From the NCBI GenBank assembly GCA_964577205.1, contig CAZNYG010000042.1, positions 1-17,576 on the forward strand: a stretch of DNA of 17,576 nt, in the 5' to 3' direction. The notes beneath the pieces are model-generated. The model was given only the letters and a program-made list of their open reading frames with translations. It did no database searches and was not told where the DNA came from. Of the stretch, positions 1 to 7,202 are shown in pieces (position 1 is the stretch's first letter; every line of letters begins with the position of its first letter). A program made the position numbers and the translations under genes. Source of the stretch: CAZNYG01 sp964577205. GTDB lineage: Bacteria > Elusimicrobiota > Endomicrobiia > Endomicrobiales > CAIRNS01.

Positions 1-498
<498 letters not shown>

Positions 499-512
499 AG
501 GGTTATTAAAAG

Positions 513-627
513 TGAAAAATGTAAAGTGAAAAATGAAAGGCCGAAAATACTTGTTAAAAAGAAATAATTTTATTAGGTTATGACTGTCGTTGCCTCTCGA
601 TTTTCATTTTTCACTTTACATTTTTCA
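513..627 (-). mobile_element. Inverted-repeat cassette A (mini-element without recognisable ORF)
   Basis: Bases 513-538 and 602-627 form a perfect 26-bp inverted repeat around a 63-base core. Each arm is a run of 7-bp units such as TGAAAAA, TGTAAAG, TGAAAAA, TGAAA. In the direction of transcription the first arm overlaps the end of the oxidoreductase alpha gene: the last codons (Met-Lys-Asn-Val-Lys-stop) are read from the repeat. The other arm ends 14 bases before the beta-subunit ATG. The core is AT-rich and I recognise no coding remnant in it. By arm sequence and placement it belongs to the same family as cassettes B, C and D. The transcript should fold into a long A/U-rich hairpin inside the operon mRNA. 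That it moved as an element is inferred from the multiple copies. Confidence 0.8.
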
Positions 628-1663
628 TTGCAGTTATTTTATTAAGTACGTCCTGCTCCGTGACCAAGCCGCCGCCGGGGCGGCCGAAATGTTCTACCGC
701 GGCTCCGCTGCTGCCGGCGGCGATGCGGACATCGTCGATCATCTGGCCGAGGTTCATTTCAACGACAAGGAATTTCCTTCCGGCTTTGGCAGTTTTCGCG
801 ACCGCCCGTTCAGGGAACGGCCAGAGCGTTATCGGCCGGATCAGCCCGGCTTTAATGCCTTTTTCACGCGCCAGGAGCATCGCGATCTTGCAGACGCGGG
901 CGGAAACGCCGAATGCCACCATTATTATGTCGGCGTCTTCGCAGGAGAATTCTTCAAACCGTACTTCATCCCTGTTCATCTGCTCGAACTTTTTCTGCAG
1001 CTTCATGTTATGCTGTTCGAGGGCGCCGTCCTTCATAAGAAGCGAATGGATCTCGCGGGGTTCGCGGCCTTTGCTGCCATCGAGGGCCCAGTCTTTTTTT
1101 ACCGGAGTTGCTGTTACGGGCCTGAGCTCCAGGGGTTCCATCATCTGTCCGATGATACCGTCCGCGAGGATCATGACCGGGTTGCGGTACTTGTCCGCGA
1201 GGTCGAACGCGAGAACGGCGTGGTCGTACATTTCCTGGGCGGAATAGGGCGCGAGGACGATATGCCGGTAATCGCCGTGCCCTCCGCCCCGCGTTGCCTG
1301 ATAATAATCCGCCTGCGATCCCGCGATGTTGCCAAGCCCGGGGCCGCCGCGCTGTACGTTGACGATGACGGCGGGCAGCTCGCAGCCGGCCATGTAGGAA
1401 ATGCCTTCCTGTTTGAGGGAAATACCCGGCGATGAAGAGGACGTCATCGCCCGCGCGCCGGTCACTGCCGCGCCGAAGACCATGTTCACGGCGGCCAGTT
1501 CCGATTCCGCCTGCAGGAACACGCGGCCGAGCTCCACCATGCGTTTCGACATGTGGGCCGGCACCTCGTTCTGGGGCGTTATGGGATAGCCGAAATAAGC
1601 GGCGCATCCCGCCGCAATAGCCCCTTCACACAAAGCGATGTTGCCTTTCATTAACATCTTCAT
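611..1663 (-). CDS. vorB: 2-oxoacid:ferredoxin oxidoreductase alpha subunit (VorB/KorA-like)
   Basis: A 350-residue alpha subunit of a 2-oxoacid:ferredoxin oxidoreductase, matching the length of the VorB-type family. Visible signatures are FGYPITPQNEV near the N-terminus (pyrimidine-binding part of the TPP fold), the SPGISLKQEGISYM stretch, and VQRGGPGLGN before a C-terminal transketolase-like domain. It pairs with the TPP-binding beta subunit encoded downstream and takes electrons to the 2x[4Fe-4S] subunit encoded upstream. The start could be the ATG at 1661-1663 or the ATGs two or four codons later (Met-Lys-Met-Leu-Met-Lys-Gly); none has a Shine-Dalgarno, and cassette B ends 1 base before 1663. 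The C-terminus is odd: the final Met-Lys-Asn-Val-Lys-stop is read from the arm of cassette A, so the native end was probably replaced. Substrate is uncertain (branched-chain 2-oxoacid or 2-oxoglutarate). Confidence 0.93.
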   Translation of the reverse strand: MKMLMKGNIALCEGAIAAGCAAYFGYPITPQNEVPAHMSKRMVELGRVFLQAESELAAVNMVFGAAVTGARAMTSSSSPGISLKQEGISYMAGCELPAVIVNVQRGGPGLGNIAGSQADYYQATRGGGHGDYRHIVLAPYSAQEMYDHAVLAFDLADKYRNPVMILADGIIGQMMEPLELRPVTATPVKKDWALDGSKGREPREIHSLLMKDGALEQHNMKLQKKFEQMNRDEVRFEEFSCEDADIIMVAFGVSARVCKIAMLLAREKGIKAGLIRPITLWPFPERAVAKTAKAGRKFLVVEMNLGQMIDDVRIAAGSSGAAVEHFGRPGGGLVTEQDVLNKITAMKNVK

Positions 1664-1664
1664 A

Positions 1665-2050
1665 AATGTAAAGTGTAAAGTGAAAAATGTAAAACAATAA
1701 AAAAGCTGCTTCTAAGAAGATCGATTTTTGCTGTTATTTGCCTTTGCGGTTTTGATGGATCGTCCAACGATGTTTGCTAATTGCTGCGTTTCATCTAATT
1801 CTTTCAAAACAACATACATTTTATGGATAAAATCAGCTCTGCTTTCAGCACACGTTGCTTCCTGATAGTTAGCGCCGGAAGAAGTTGAAGATCTGATCAA
1901 CTGAGTGCAAATCACTTTCCCAGCGATTGTTTTTTGAATTGACGAACAAATAGAAACTGATAAACAGGCATATTCAAGAAAGCGATCTGAAAGATCCCTG
2001 TTGCTTTTCATGTCATTACGTTTTTCATTTTTCACTTTTCATTTTACATT
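1665..2050 (-). mobile_element. Inverted-repeat cassette B carrying a four-helix-bundle (S23/IVS-type) gene
   Basis: A 386-base AT-rich insert bounded by 31-base inverted repeats (1665-1695 and 2020-2050; 28 of 31 positions pair). The arms are tandem 7-bp units such as TGTAAAA, TGAAAAG, TGAAAAA. It separates the ferredoxin-subunit gene from the alpha gene, two genes normally almost contiguous, and encodes one small S23-family protein in the same direction as the operon. It fills the interval: the upstream gene's stop codon (2039-2041) is inside one arm and the downstream gene's ATG is 1 base beyond the other. A long inverted repeat around an S23-type ORF is also the layout of 23S rRNA intervening sequences, but here it sits in a protein-coding operon. 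Base composition is clearly lower in GC than the flanking genes. Confidence 0.85.
1712..2011 (-). CDS. Four-helix-bundle protein, S23 / 23S-rRNA-intervening-sequence family (internally shortened)
   Basis: A 99-residue protein with the four-helix-bundle family core QLIRSSTSSGANYQEA (residues 37-52) followed by a segment of the RADFIHKM...LKELDET type (59-75). Members occur as ORFs in 23S rRNA intervening sequences and scattered through many genomes; Avd of diversity-generating retroelements is a relative. Molecular function is not established beyond suspected nucleic-acid binding. The usual roughly 20 residues between DET and the final helix (typically a Tyr-Trp-Leu-Glu-Leu-type stretch) are missing: DETQ runs straight into QLANIVGRSIKTAK, implying an in-frame deletion. 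I start at the ATG at 2009-2011 because cassette D's remnant aligns from that Met; a GTG at 2033-2035 would add eight residues read from the repeat arm. No Shine-Dalgarno is visible. Codon use is AT-rich compared with neighbours. Confidence 0.85.
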   Translation of the reverse strand: MKSNRDLSDRFLEYACLSVSICSSIQKTIAGKVICTQLIRSSTSSGANYQEATCAESRADFIHKMYVVLKELDETQQLANIVGRSIKTAKANNSKNRSS

Positions 2051-2251
2051 CCTGTTGACTTCTATACAAACATCCGGGCAGGTCAGGTAGCAGAAGCCGC
2101 AGCCGGTACAGTTTTTTTCGTTGACCGGTATGGCGGGATGATACCCTGTTTTATTAAAAGTATCGCTGATCTCAATGCATTTGCGCGGGCAAACGTCCAC
2201 GCACAGCGCGCATCCCTTGCATTTGTCCGCGTCTATAGTGATCTTAGACAT
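2039..2251 (-). CDS. 2x[4Fe-4S] ferredoxin subunit of the 2-oxoacid oxidoreductase
   Basis: A 70-residue bacterial-type ferredoxin with two complete cluster motifs, CKGCALCVDVCP and CTGCGFCYLTCP, matching the delta (ferredoxin-like) subunit of four-subunit 2-oxoacid:ferredoxin oxidoreductases. It passes electrons from the TPP centre to soluble ferredoxin. It is the first gene of the operon. I chose the ATG at 2249-2251 because an upstream in-frame extension would run through the -10 box of its own promoter. The transcription start predicted from that promoter lies at about the ATG, and there is no Shine-Dalgarno, so the mRNA is probably leaderless. The last three codons and stop (Asn-Val-Lys-stop) are read from the arm of cassette B, so the original C-terminus seems to have been replaced by the insertion. 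Confidence 0.92.
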   Translation of the reverse strand: MSKITIDADKCKGCALCVDVCPRKCIEISDTFNKTGYHPAIPVNEKNCTGCGFCYLTCPDVCIEVNRNVK

Positions 2252-2258
2252 AGCATGT

Positions 2259-2287
2259 ATTTTACCCGATAATGACGGTAAAGTCAA
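2259..2287 (-). promoter_or_regulatory. Sigma70-like promoter of the oxidoreductase operon (leaderless)
   Basis: On the minus strand, TTGACT (2282-2287) is followed after exactly 17 bases by TAAAAT (2259-2264), a near-consensus sigma70 pair. The -10 box ends 7 bases before the ferredoxin ATG, so transcription should start on or within a base or two of the start codon. The -35 box lies 6 bases after the stop codon of the TonB-receptor gene, and no terminator separates them, so readthrough from upstream is also possible. Confidence 0.75.
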
Positions 2288-2293
2288 ACAATG

Positions 2294-4411
2294 TTAAAAC
2301 ACACTTGAAACGGTTACCGAGACGTTGCGTCCTGGCGCGTCGAGCCCGGAACCATGGACCCGGTAGGGGGTATCGAATATATTGATAAGCGCCGCGGTAA
2401 GTTTCAGGCCCTTGCTAAAGGAAATACCTCCCTGCAGGTTCATAGTGGCCCAGCCCGGCGTGCCGCCCGGCTGGATGCGGGAATCGGTCATGTCGGCGGG
2501 AGCAAGGCGGTCCTGTTTATCCGCGAAATCGGTATAAGCACCTGCCCAGTATGTGTCTCCCGGATGCCAGCGGCAGCCGGCCGTGCCGTTCAAAGGCGGG
2601 ATACGGGAAAGAGGGACATTGTCCGATGTATTGTCGCCGTACATCCAGGAAAGCGTGCCGTACACGTCCCAGTTCATGGCAAGCGCGTAATCCCATTCCA
2701 TTTCCGCGCCGCCCATCGTTCCCTTCCCGGCGTTCGCCTGCTGGCGAACAGGGTATTCGTTCGCTTCTCTGATACCGTTGCCGTTGGCATCAAAAAAACT
2801 TAATCCCATCCACGTTCCCGGTTGAGTAACGATAAGGTCGCTCAGGCTGGCCATGAAAACGGACAGGGATCCGCTCAGTTTTCCCTGACGTTTGATGCCT
2901 GTTTCATACGTCACGCTCTTTTCCGGTTTCAGTCCGTAGTTGGGGATATTCACTCCCTGGTTGGAAGAAAGCATGCCTACCGTATCGTCCAGATTGGGCG
3001 CGCGGAAGGCTTCCGATATATTGATGAACAAAGTATGGGAAGGGTTCAGAAGATAATCCATGCCGGCGCTGCCGGTCAGCGCGTCGAACTGGTTCCGCCA
3101 GGCGCCGGTAAGCGGTGCCCGGTAAAAGGTATCTACGCGGGCGATGCTGTAGCGCCCGCCTAAAGTGGCGGTCAGTCGGTCGGTCATCGTGATCCGGTCC
3201 TGAAGGTATACGCCGAACGTGCTGTATTCGGAACCGTTCGGGAAGGCGGACTCAAGCGGTTTGGGAGTTACCGCCCCGGTCAGGGTGTTCACGTTCTCTT
3301 TCGCGCTGTATATCCGGTCCTTATAGAATTCCGTGCCGTACACCAGGCGGTGCATATTCCCGACAGGGGTGCCTGACTGCAGAGTGGCGCCCGCGGTATC
3401 GGCGATATCATAGCTGTCCGAGCGCGTGGTGCTGTTTATCTGTTGTTCCCTCCGCCCTTCTTCCTGGCGCTGGAACATGACTTTCGCGTGCAGGTCATCC
3501 ACGCCTGGGATCCCCGGTGCGGCGTCGCAGGAAAGGTACGTCAACGACCGCCGCTGCGGATCATACAGGAACAGCTGGTTCTTTTGCGGAATGAACCCGC
3601 GCGCTGTGCTGTACTTGTCATAACGGGGCACATTCTCCTGGTTGACATACTGGTGGGCAAGGGTCAGCTCACTGCCGCCGGGATCTTTGTAGTTGAGCGC
3701 GATATTCAGATCCTTTTCGCCGTATCCGGTAGGTTTTCCCGTTCCCAGGTTCCCGCCGGCGCGCAGGTCGCCGAAATTCTTGACGCTGCCCCCGGCGGTA
3801 AAACCGAAGTTCCGGTAGTTACCGTCGAAATCAAAATGGCCCTGCATGCCGCCGTCGGCTCCGCTGTACGTCCCGATAAGGCGGCGGGCCATGCTGAACG
3901 GCTCGGAGAAATCCTCATGGCGGCGGGTGAGCACGTTCACGACCCCGCCCATCGCGTCGCTGCCGTACAGGACCGAACCGGGCCCGCGGACGACTTCGAT
4001 CCTGTCGACGGAAAACTGGTCGATCGTGTTGAAATACTGGACCGGGCCGCTGCGAAAAACGGCATTGTTCAGCCGGAGGCCGTCCACCAGTATCAGGTTC
4101 TGCCTTCCGATGAAGCCGCGTATTATGGGCACCCCGTGCCCGTGCGTCGTTTTCTGTATGGCGACTCCCGGCACGCGGCTTAACGCGTCGGGAAGGGACC
4201 GCGGAGTTTTTTCTTCCAGGGCGGCGCGGTTGACCACGCTGACCGAGCGGGGAGAACGGAATACGTTCTCTCTGCCGCGCGAGGCGGTCATGACCAGCTC
4301 CAGGTTGACCGTCGTTTCGCCATCGGGGGCCGGTCGTTCTTCCGCCGCCGCGCGGATCGCAACTCCCAGAAGCATGACAGACAATAACATTACGGTTAAA
4401 TGCTTGGGCAT
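2294..4411 (-). CDS. TonB-dependent outer-membrane receptor
   Basis: A 705-residue TonB-dependent receptor: a signal peptide (MPKHLTVMLLSVMLLGVAIRAAA, cleaved about residue 23), an N-terminal plug domain (RSLPDALSRVPGVAIQ...; VDRIEVVRGPGSVLYGSDAMGGVVNV) and a C-terminal 22-stranded-barrel region ending in Phe, as expected for outer-membrane insertion. It would import a scarce ligand such as a siderophore, haem, cobalamin or metal complex using TonB-ExbBD energy; the sequence does not identify which. The ATG at 4409-4411 has a strong Shine-Dalgarno (GGAGGAT, 8 bases upstream), and the residues before it in the longer frame are not signal-peptide-like. Residues 541-554 (DANGNGIREANEYP) resemble a calcium-binding EF-hand-like loop, probably in an extracellular loop. 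It follows recN on the same strand with a 74-base gap. No TonB/ExbB partner is in the window. Confidence 0.93.
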   Translation of the reverse strand: MPKHLTVMLLSVMLLGVAIRAAAEERPAPDGETTVNLELVMTASRGRENVFRSPRSVSVVNRAALEEKTPRSLPDALSRVPGVAIQKTTHGHGVPIIRGFIGRQNLILVDGLRLNNAVFRSGPVQYFNTIDQFSVDRIEVVRGPGSVLYGSDAMGGVVNVLTRRHEDFSEPFSMARRLIGTYSGADGGMQGHFDFDGNYRNFGFTAGGSVKNFGDLRAGGNLGTGKPTGYGEKDLNIALNYKDPGGSELTLAHQYVNQENVPRYDKYSTARGFIPQKNQLFLYDPQRRSLTYLSCDAAPGIPGVDDLHAKVMFQRQEEGRREQQINSTTRSDSYDIADTAGATLQSGTPVGNMHRLVYGTEFYKDRIYSAKENVNTLTGAVTPKPLESAFPNGSEYSTFGVYLQDRITMTDRLTATLGGRYSIARVDTFYRAPLTGAWRNQFDALTGSAGMDYLLNPSHTLFINISEAFRAPNLDDTVGMLSSNQGVNIPNYGLKPEKSVTYETGIKRQGKLSGSLSVFMASLSDLIVTQPGTWMGLSFFDANGNGIREANEYPVRQQANAGKGTMGGAEMEWDYALAMNWDVYGTLSWMYGDNTSDNVPLSRIPPLNGTAGCRWHPGDTYWAGAYTDFADKQDRLAPADMTDSRIQPGGTPGWATMNLQGGISFSKGLKLTAALINIFDTPYRVHGSGLDAPGRNVSVTVSSVF

Positions 4412-4451
4412 AGAAAAATCCTCCATGGATGAGTAATTCTCACATCGCGGC

Positions 4452-4481
4452 ATTATCGTTATGACGTTGAGCTACGATCAA
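4452..4481 (-). promoter_or_regulatory. Possible weak promoter before the TonB receptor gene
   Basis: On the minus strand TTGATC (4476-4481) and GATAAT (4452-4457) are 18 bases apart in the gap between recN and the receptor gene. The match is moderate and spacing is long; no Fur-box-like palindrome was recognised nearby. Cotranscription with recN is the alternative. Confidence 0.3.
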
Positions 4482-4485
4482 CGGA

Positions 4486-6150
4486 TCATCGGCCTTTCAG
4501 CAGTTCGTCGGCGTGGCGGCGGGCGGTGTCGGTTATTTCGTCACCGGAAAGCATGCGGGCTATTTCCTCCCTGCGGTCCTGCGGTGACAGCGGGGAGACA
4601 ATGGTCCGGGTATGGTTGCCCTTTGTCGCTTTGGATACATAGAACTGGTGTTCACCGCAGGCGGCTATCTGAGGAAGATGGGTGATACAAAGGACCTGGT
4701 GATGATCCGAGAGCTCTTCCAGCTTGCGGCCGACGACTTTTCCCATGGGGCCGCCGATGCCGGTGTCGATCTCGTCGAAAATGAGGAGCGGCACGCGGTC
4801 GGCGTTCGCCAGGACGGTTTTCAGTCCCAGCATTACCCGGGACATTTCGCCGCCCGAAGCGATGGCTTTAAGGGGCTGCAAATCTTCGCCGGGATTGGCG
4901 GAAAAGAGGAAAGCGATGCGGTCGGCGCCGAACGAGACGGGTTCGGGCAGCGCTTCGCGGGCAACCGAGAACCTGGCTTTTTTCATGCCGAGCGTGTCGA
5001 GTTCCTTTTCGACCAGTCGCGCGAGTTTCTGCCCCGCTTTTTCGCGCAGGGCGGTCAGCTGCGAGCAGAGGCCGTCGAGCGCGCGTCGCGCCGTGGCAAT
5101 GTTTCTGTCCAGTTCCTTCAGGCGGTCGTCCGACGCGTTCAACGCGGCGAGTTCACCCGCTATGCGGCCGCGATAGGCGAGGATCTCCTGGATCGTCGCG
5201 CCGTATTTCCGTTTCAGGCGGTGCAGCGTATCCTGGCGTTCGAGCAGCTCGTTCAGTTGTTCAGGGTCGGCGGAAATATGATCGCGGAAGTTCTCTATGT
5301 CGCGGGCCGCTTCTTCGATGCCGGCCAGCGAATCAGCCAGCGAGGCCGCGGTATCGGTAAAGGACGCCCCCAGAGAAGCCATCTGCGCGAGGAGCTTGTC
5401 CACCCGGCGGAGGTTGTCCAGCACGGCGCTGTCGGACGAATAGAGGATCTGGTACGCTTCGTCGGCGACAGCCTGGAGCTTCTCCGCGTTCTTCAGTTGG
5501 GGAAGAGCGTGTTCCAGCTCTTCTTCTTCGCCGGGCACGGGGTGCGCTCCGTCGATCTCCTTGAGCTGGAATGAATAAAGATCGATGCGCCGTTCCCGCT
5601 CCTGAGCCGACATCAGCTGGGATTCCTTGAAGGCGAGCAGTTCCTGCCATTGCCTGTAAGCGCCGGCAACACGGGCGGCAAGTTCCTCGGCTCCGGCGTA
5701 GCGGTCAAGAAGAGCGCGCTGGTTCTCGGTATGGAAAAGGCTTTGATGCTCATGCTGGCCGTGGATGTCCACGAGGAACGACCCGATGGCCGCAAGCGTG
5801 CTGATGCTTACGGGGCGGTCGTTCACTAAAGCCCGGCTGCGCCCCTGGGAATCGATCTCCCTGCGGACAATGAGCGATGTTTCACCTTCCGAAGGTATGC
5901 CCGCTTCCTCGAGAAAGCGGTCAAGGTCCTTGACGCGGCTGATATCGAACTCGCCGGTGATGAAACAGCGGTCAGTCCCTTTGCGTACCGCCTGGGCGGA
6001 CGCGCGTTCGCCCAGCAGCAGGCCGATCGATTCGATGATGATGGATTTTCCCGCGCCGGTCTCACCGGTGAACACCGTCAGGCCGTCACCCGGTTCCAGC
6101 CGCGCCTCATCGATCAAAGCATAATTCCGTATCGTCAGATTCAATAACAT
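4486..6150 (-). CDS. recN: DNA repair protein RecN (SMC-like ATPase)
   Basis: A 554-residue RecN, of normal length. It shows Walker A GETGAGKS (residues 29-36), the ABC signature SGGEMSR (about 432-438) and Walker B LLIFDEID (about 455-462), separated by a long helical coiled-coil region. RecN is a cohesin-like ATPase acting on DNA ends during double-strand-break repair together with RecA. I start at the ATG at 6148-6150 (MLLNLTIRNYALIDE), the family's usual N-terminus. The 23 extra residues of the open frame upstream are read from repeat cassette C (Phe-Ser-Phe-Tyr-Ile-Leu-His type sequence) and are not real. No Shine-Dalgarno precedes this ATG; cassette C ends 1 base before it. It lies downstream of nadK, a frequent bacterial neighbour. 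Confidence 0.96.
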   Translation of the reverse strand: MLLNLTIRNYALIDEARLEPGDGLTVFTGETGAGKSIIIESIGLLLGERASAQAVRKGTDRCFITGEFDISRVKDLDRFLEEAGIPSEGETSLIVRREIDSQGRSRALVNDRPVSISTLAAIGSFLVDIHGQHEHQSLFHTENQRALLDRYAGAEELAARVAGAYRQWQELLAFKESQLMSAQERERRIDLYSFQLKEIDGAHPVPGEEEELEHALPQLKNAEKLQAVADEAYQILYSSDSAVLDNLRRVDKLLAQMASLGASFTDTAASLADSLAGIEEAARDIENFRDHISADPEQLNELLERQDTLHRLKRKYGATIQEILAYRGRIAGELAALNASDDRLKELDRNIATARRALDGLCSQLTALREKAGQKLARLVEKELDTLGMKKARFSVAREALPEPVSFGADRIAFLFSANPGEDLQPLKAIASGGEMSRVMLGLKTVLANADRVPLLIFDEIDTGIGGPMGKVVGRKLEELSDHHQVLCITHLPQIAACGEHQFYVSKATKGNHTRTIVSPLSPQDRREEIARMLSGDEITDTARRHADELLKGR

Positions 6151-6151
6151 A

Positions 6152-6289
6152 AATGAAGAGTGTAAAATGTAAAATGAAAAATGGCGGCCAACGCCAATAA
6201 GGAATAATGAAAAGCACAAGGGAACGGTTTAAAGGATTCTCTTTGTTTTTAATGCCGTTCAGTTCATTTTACACTTTACGCTTTTCATT
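6152..6289 (-). mobile_element. Inverted-repeat cassette C with a decayed four-helix-bundle remnant
   Basis: Arms 6152-6178 and 6263-6289 pair at 24 of 27 positions and consist of 7-bp units (TGTAAAA, TGAAAAG and variants). One further unit extends toward the nadK stop codon at 6301-6303. The cassette occupies the whole nadK-recN gap, ending 1 base before the recN ATG. Read on the minus strand, its interior (6274 down to 6217) matches cassette D (8625-8682, plus strand) at 50 of 58 ungapped positions, including an identical 23-base block. It is therefore a diverged copy of the same element, inserted in the sense direction of its operon. Confidence 0.8.
6217..6256 (-). pseudogene. Remnant of the N-terminus of a four-helix-bundle gene
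   Basis: By alignment with the cassette D remnant, the start codon has become ATT and about a dozen following codons (Lys-Asn-Lys-Glu-Asn-Pro-Leu-Asn-Arg-Ser-Leu-Val) still align with Lys-Asn-Glu-Met-Asn-Leu-Ser-Asn-Arg-Phe-Leu-Glu. Beyond this the sequence passes straight into the other repeat arm, so the rest of the gene is deleted. No product is expected. Confidence 0.6.
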
Positions 6290-6300
6290 TTTCATTACTG

Positions 6301-7125
6301 TTACCCTCTTTCGCCCCACTTCAGTTTCGTTCTCAGGACGTCGAGGTATTTTCGGTTGGGGTTCACGATCAGTTTCAGAGGGTGCGGCGCCGCGGTGACC
6401 GTCACGGTATCTTTCGGCGAAAGCAGCTGATTGGTCTGCCCGTCGAGGGAAAGGACAGGTTTCTGCCGGGTGCCCCGGGTGTTGACGCGCAGTGTCAGCG
6501 TGTTCTCCAATGGCAGTATCATCGGCCTTTGGGTCAGCGTGTGCGGACAGATGGGCGTCAGGATATAGACGGAAAGGCGCGGATGGACGATGGGACCGAA
6601 AGCCGCCAGCGAGTACGCGGTCGACCCGGTAGGCGTGGCGATGATGAGCCCGTCGCCGACGTAGTCGGCAAGAAAATTATCGTTAATATCTACGGAAACG
6701 GTCAGCACGCGGCTGTTGCTGCCGGAGTGGATAAGGCATTCGTTCAGGACATAGTGCGTGGACAGCCCGGCTTTGGACTGCAGCGTCACGGCGAGCATGG
6801 ACCGGTTCTCTGTCCTGAAACCGTTGGCAAGTATGTGGTCGAGAAAAGCGTAGACTTCGTTCGGATCTGTCTCGGCAAGGAAACCCAGCGAGCCGAGGTT
6901 GACGCCGAGGACCGGAATGCGGGCGGGAGCGAGGAACCTGCTGGCCTTGAGCATGGTGCCGTCGCCGCCGAGGGTCAGCGCGAAATTCAGGCGGGGGACT
7001 TTCTGGACGTTGGAAGGGATGACGACGGTTTTACATCCCCTCAGACGAAGCCACTCTTCAAGGCGCGTCATCTCCAGGCGGGCCCGTTCTTTTTCCGTAT
7101 TGAAAACGATGCCGATCCTATTCAT
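6301..7125 (-). CDS. nadK: NAD kinase
   Basis: A 274-residue ATP-NAD kinase, which phosphorylates NAD to NADP in the cytoplasm. Visible signatures: the catalytic GGDGT motif (residues 53-57), NLGSLGFLAE, the VLNECLI motif and the GDGLIIATPTGSTAYS region. In that region the usual small residues after TAYS read Ala-Ala-Phe-Gly, with a Phe where a Gly is common; the effect is unknown. The start is the ATG at 7123-7125, giving the standard NRIGIV N-terminus; a GGGAGGAGA Shine-Dalgarno sits 11 bases upstream. A further ATG at 7150-7152 in frame would absorb that Shine-Dalgarno and is less likely. First gene of a nadK-recN(-TonB receptor) run, with its own promoter in the divergent region. Cassette C begins within about 10 bases after its stop. 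Confidence 0.95.
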   Translation of the reverse strand: MNRIGIVFNTEKERARLEMTRLEEWLRLRGCKTVVIPSNVQKVPRLNFALTLGGDGTMLKASRFLAPARIPVLGVNLGSLGFLAETDPNEVYAFLDHILANGFRTENRSMLAVTLQSKAGLSTHYVLNECLIHSGSNSRVLTVSVDINDNFLADYVGDGLIIATPTGSTAYSLAAFGPIVHPRLSVYILTPICPHTLTQRPMILPLENTLTLRVNTRGTRQKPVLSLDGQTNQLLSPKDTVTVTAAPHPLKLIVNPNRKYLDVLRTKLKWGERG

Positions 7126-7174
7126 TCCCAAGTGTTTCTCCTCCCGCGTCATACGCGGCGGAATATGTTCGATT

Positions 7175-7202
7175 ATTATAGCAAAATCCATGCATATTGC
7201 AA
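7175..7202 (-). promoter_or_regulatory. Sigma70-like promoter of nadK
   Basis: On the minus strand TTGCAA (7197-7202) and a perfect TATAAT (7175-7180) are 16 bases apart, giving a 5' leader of roughly 45 bases to the nadK ATG. It lies in the 184-base divergent region between nadK and the CoA ligase gene. Confidence 0.65.

Noticed and set aside
590..1435. A 281-codon plus-strand open frame
   Set aside because: It is antisense to the oxidoreductase alpha gene, begins in the cassette A arm and core, and shows no family features; a GC-rich shadow frame.
4486..6219. Longer recN starting at 6219 with 23 extra N-terminal residues
   Set aside because: The extra residues (Phe-Ser-Phe-Tyr-Ile-Leu-His type) are read from the arm and core of repeat cassette C; the family N-terminus begins at the ATG at 6148-6150.
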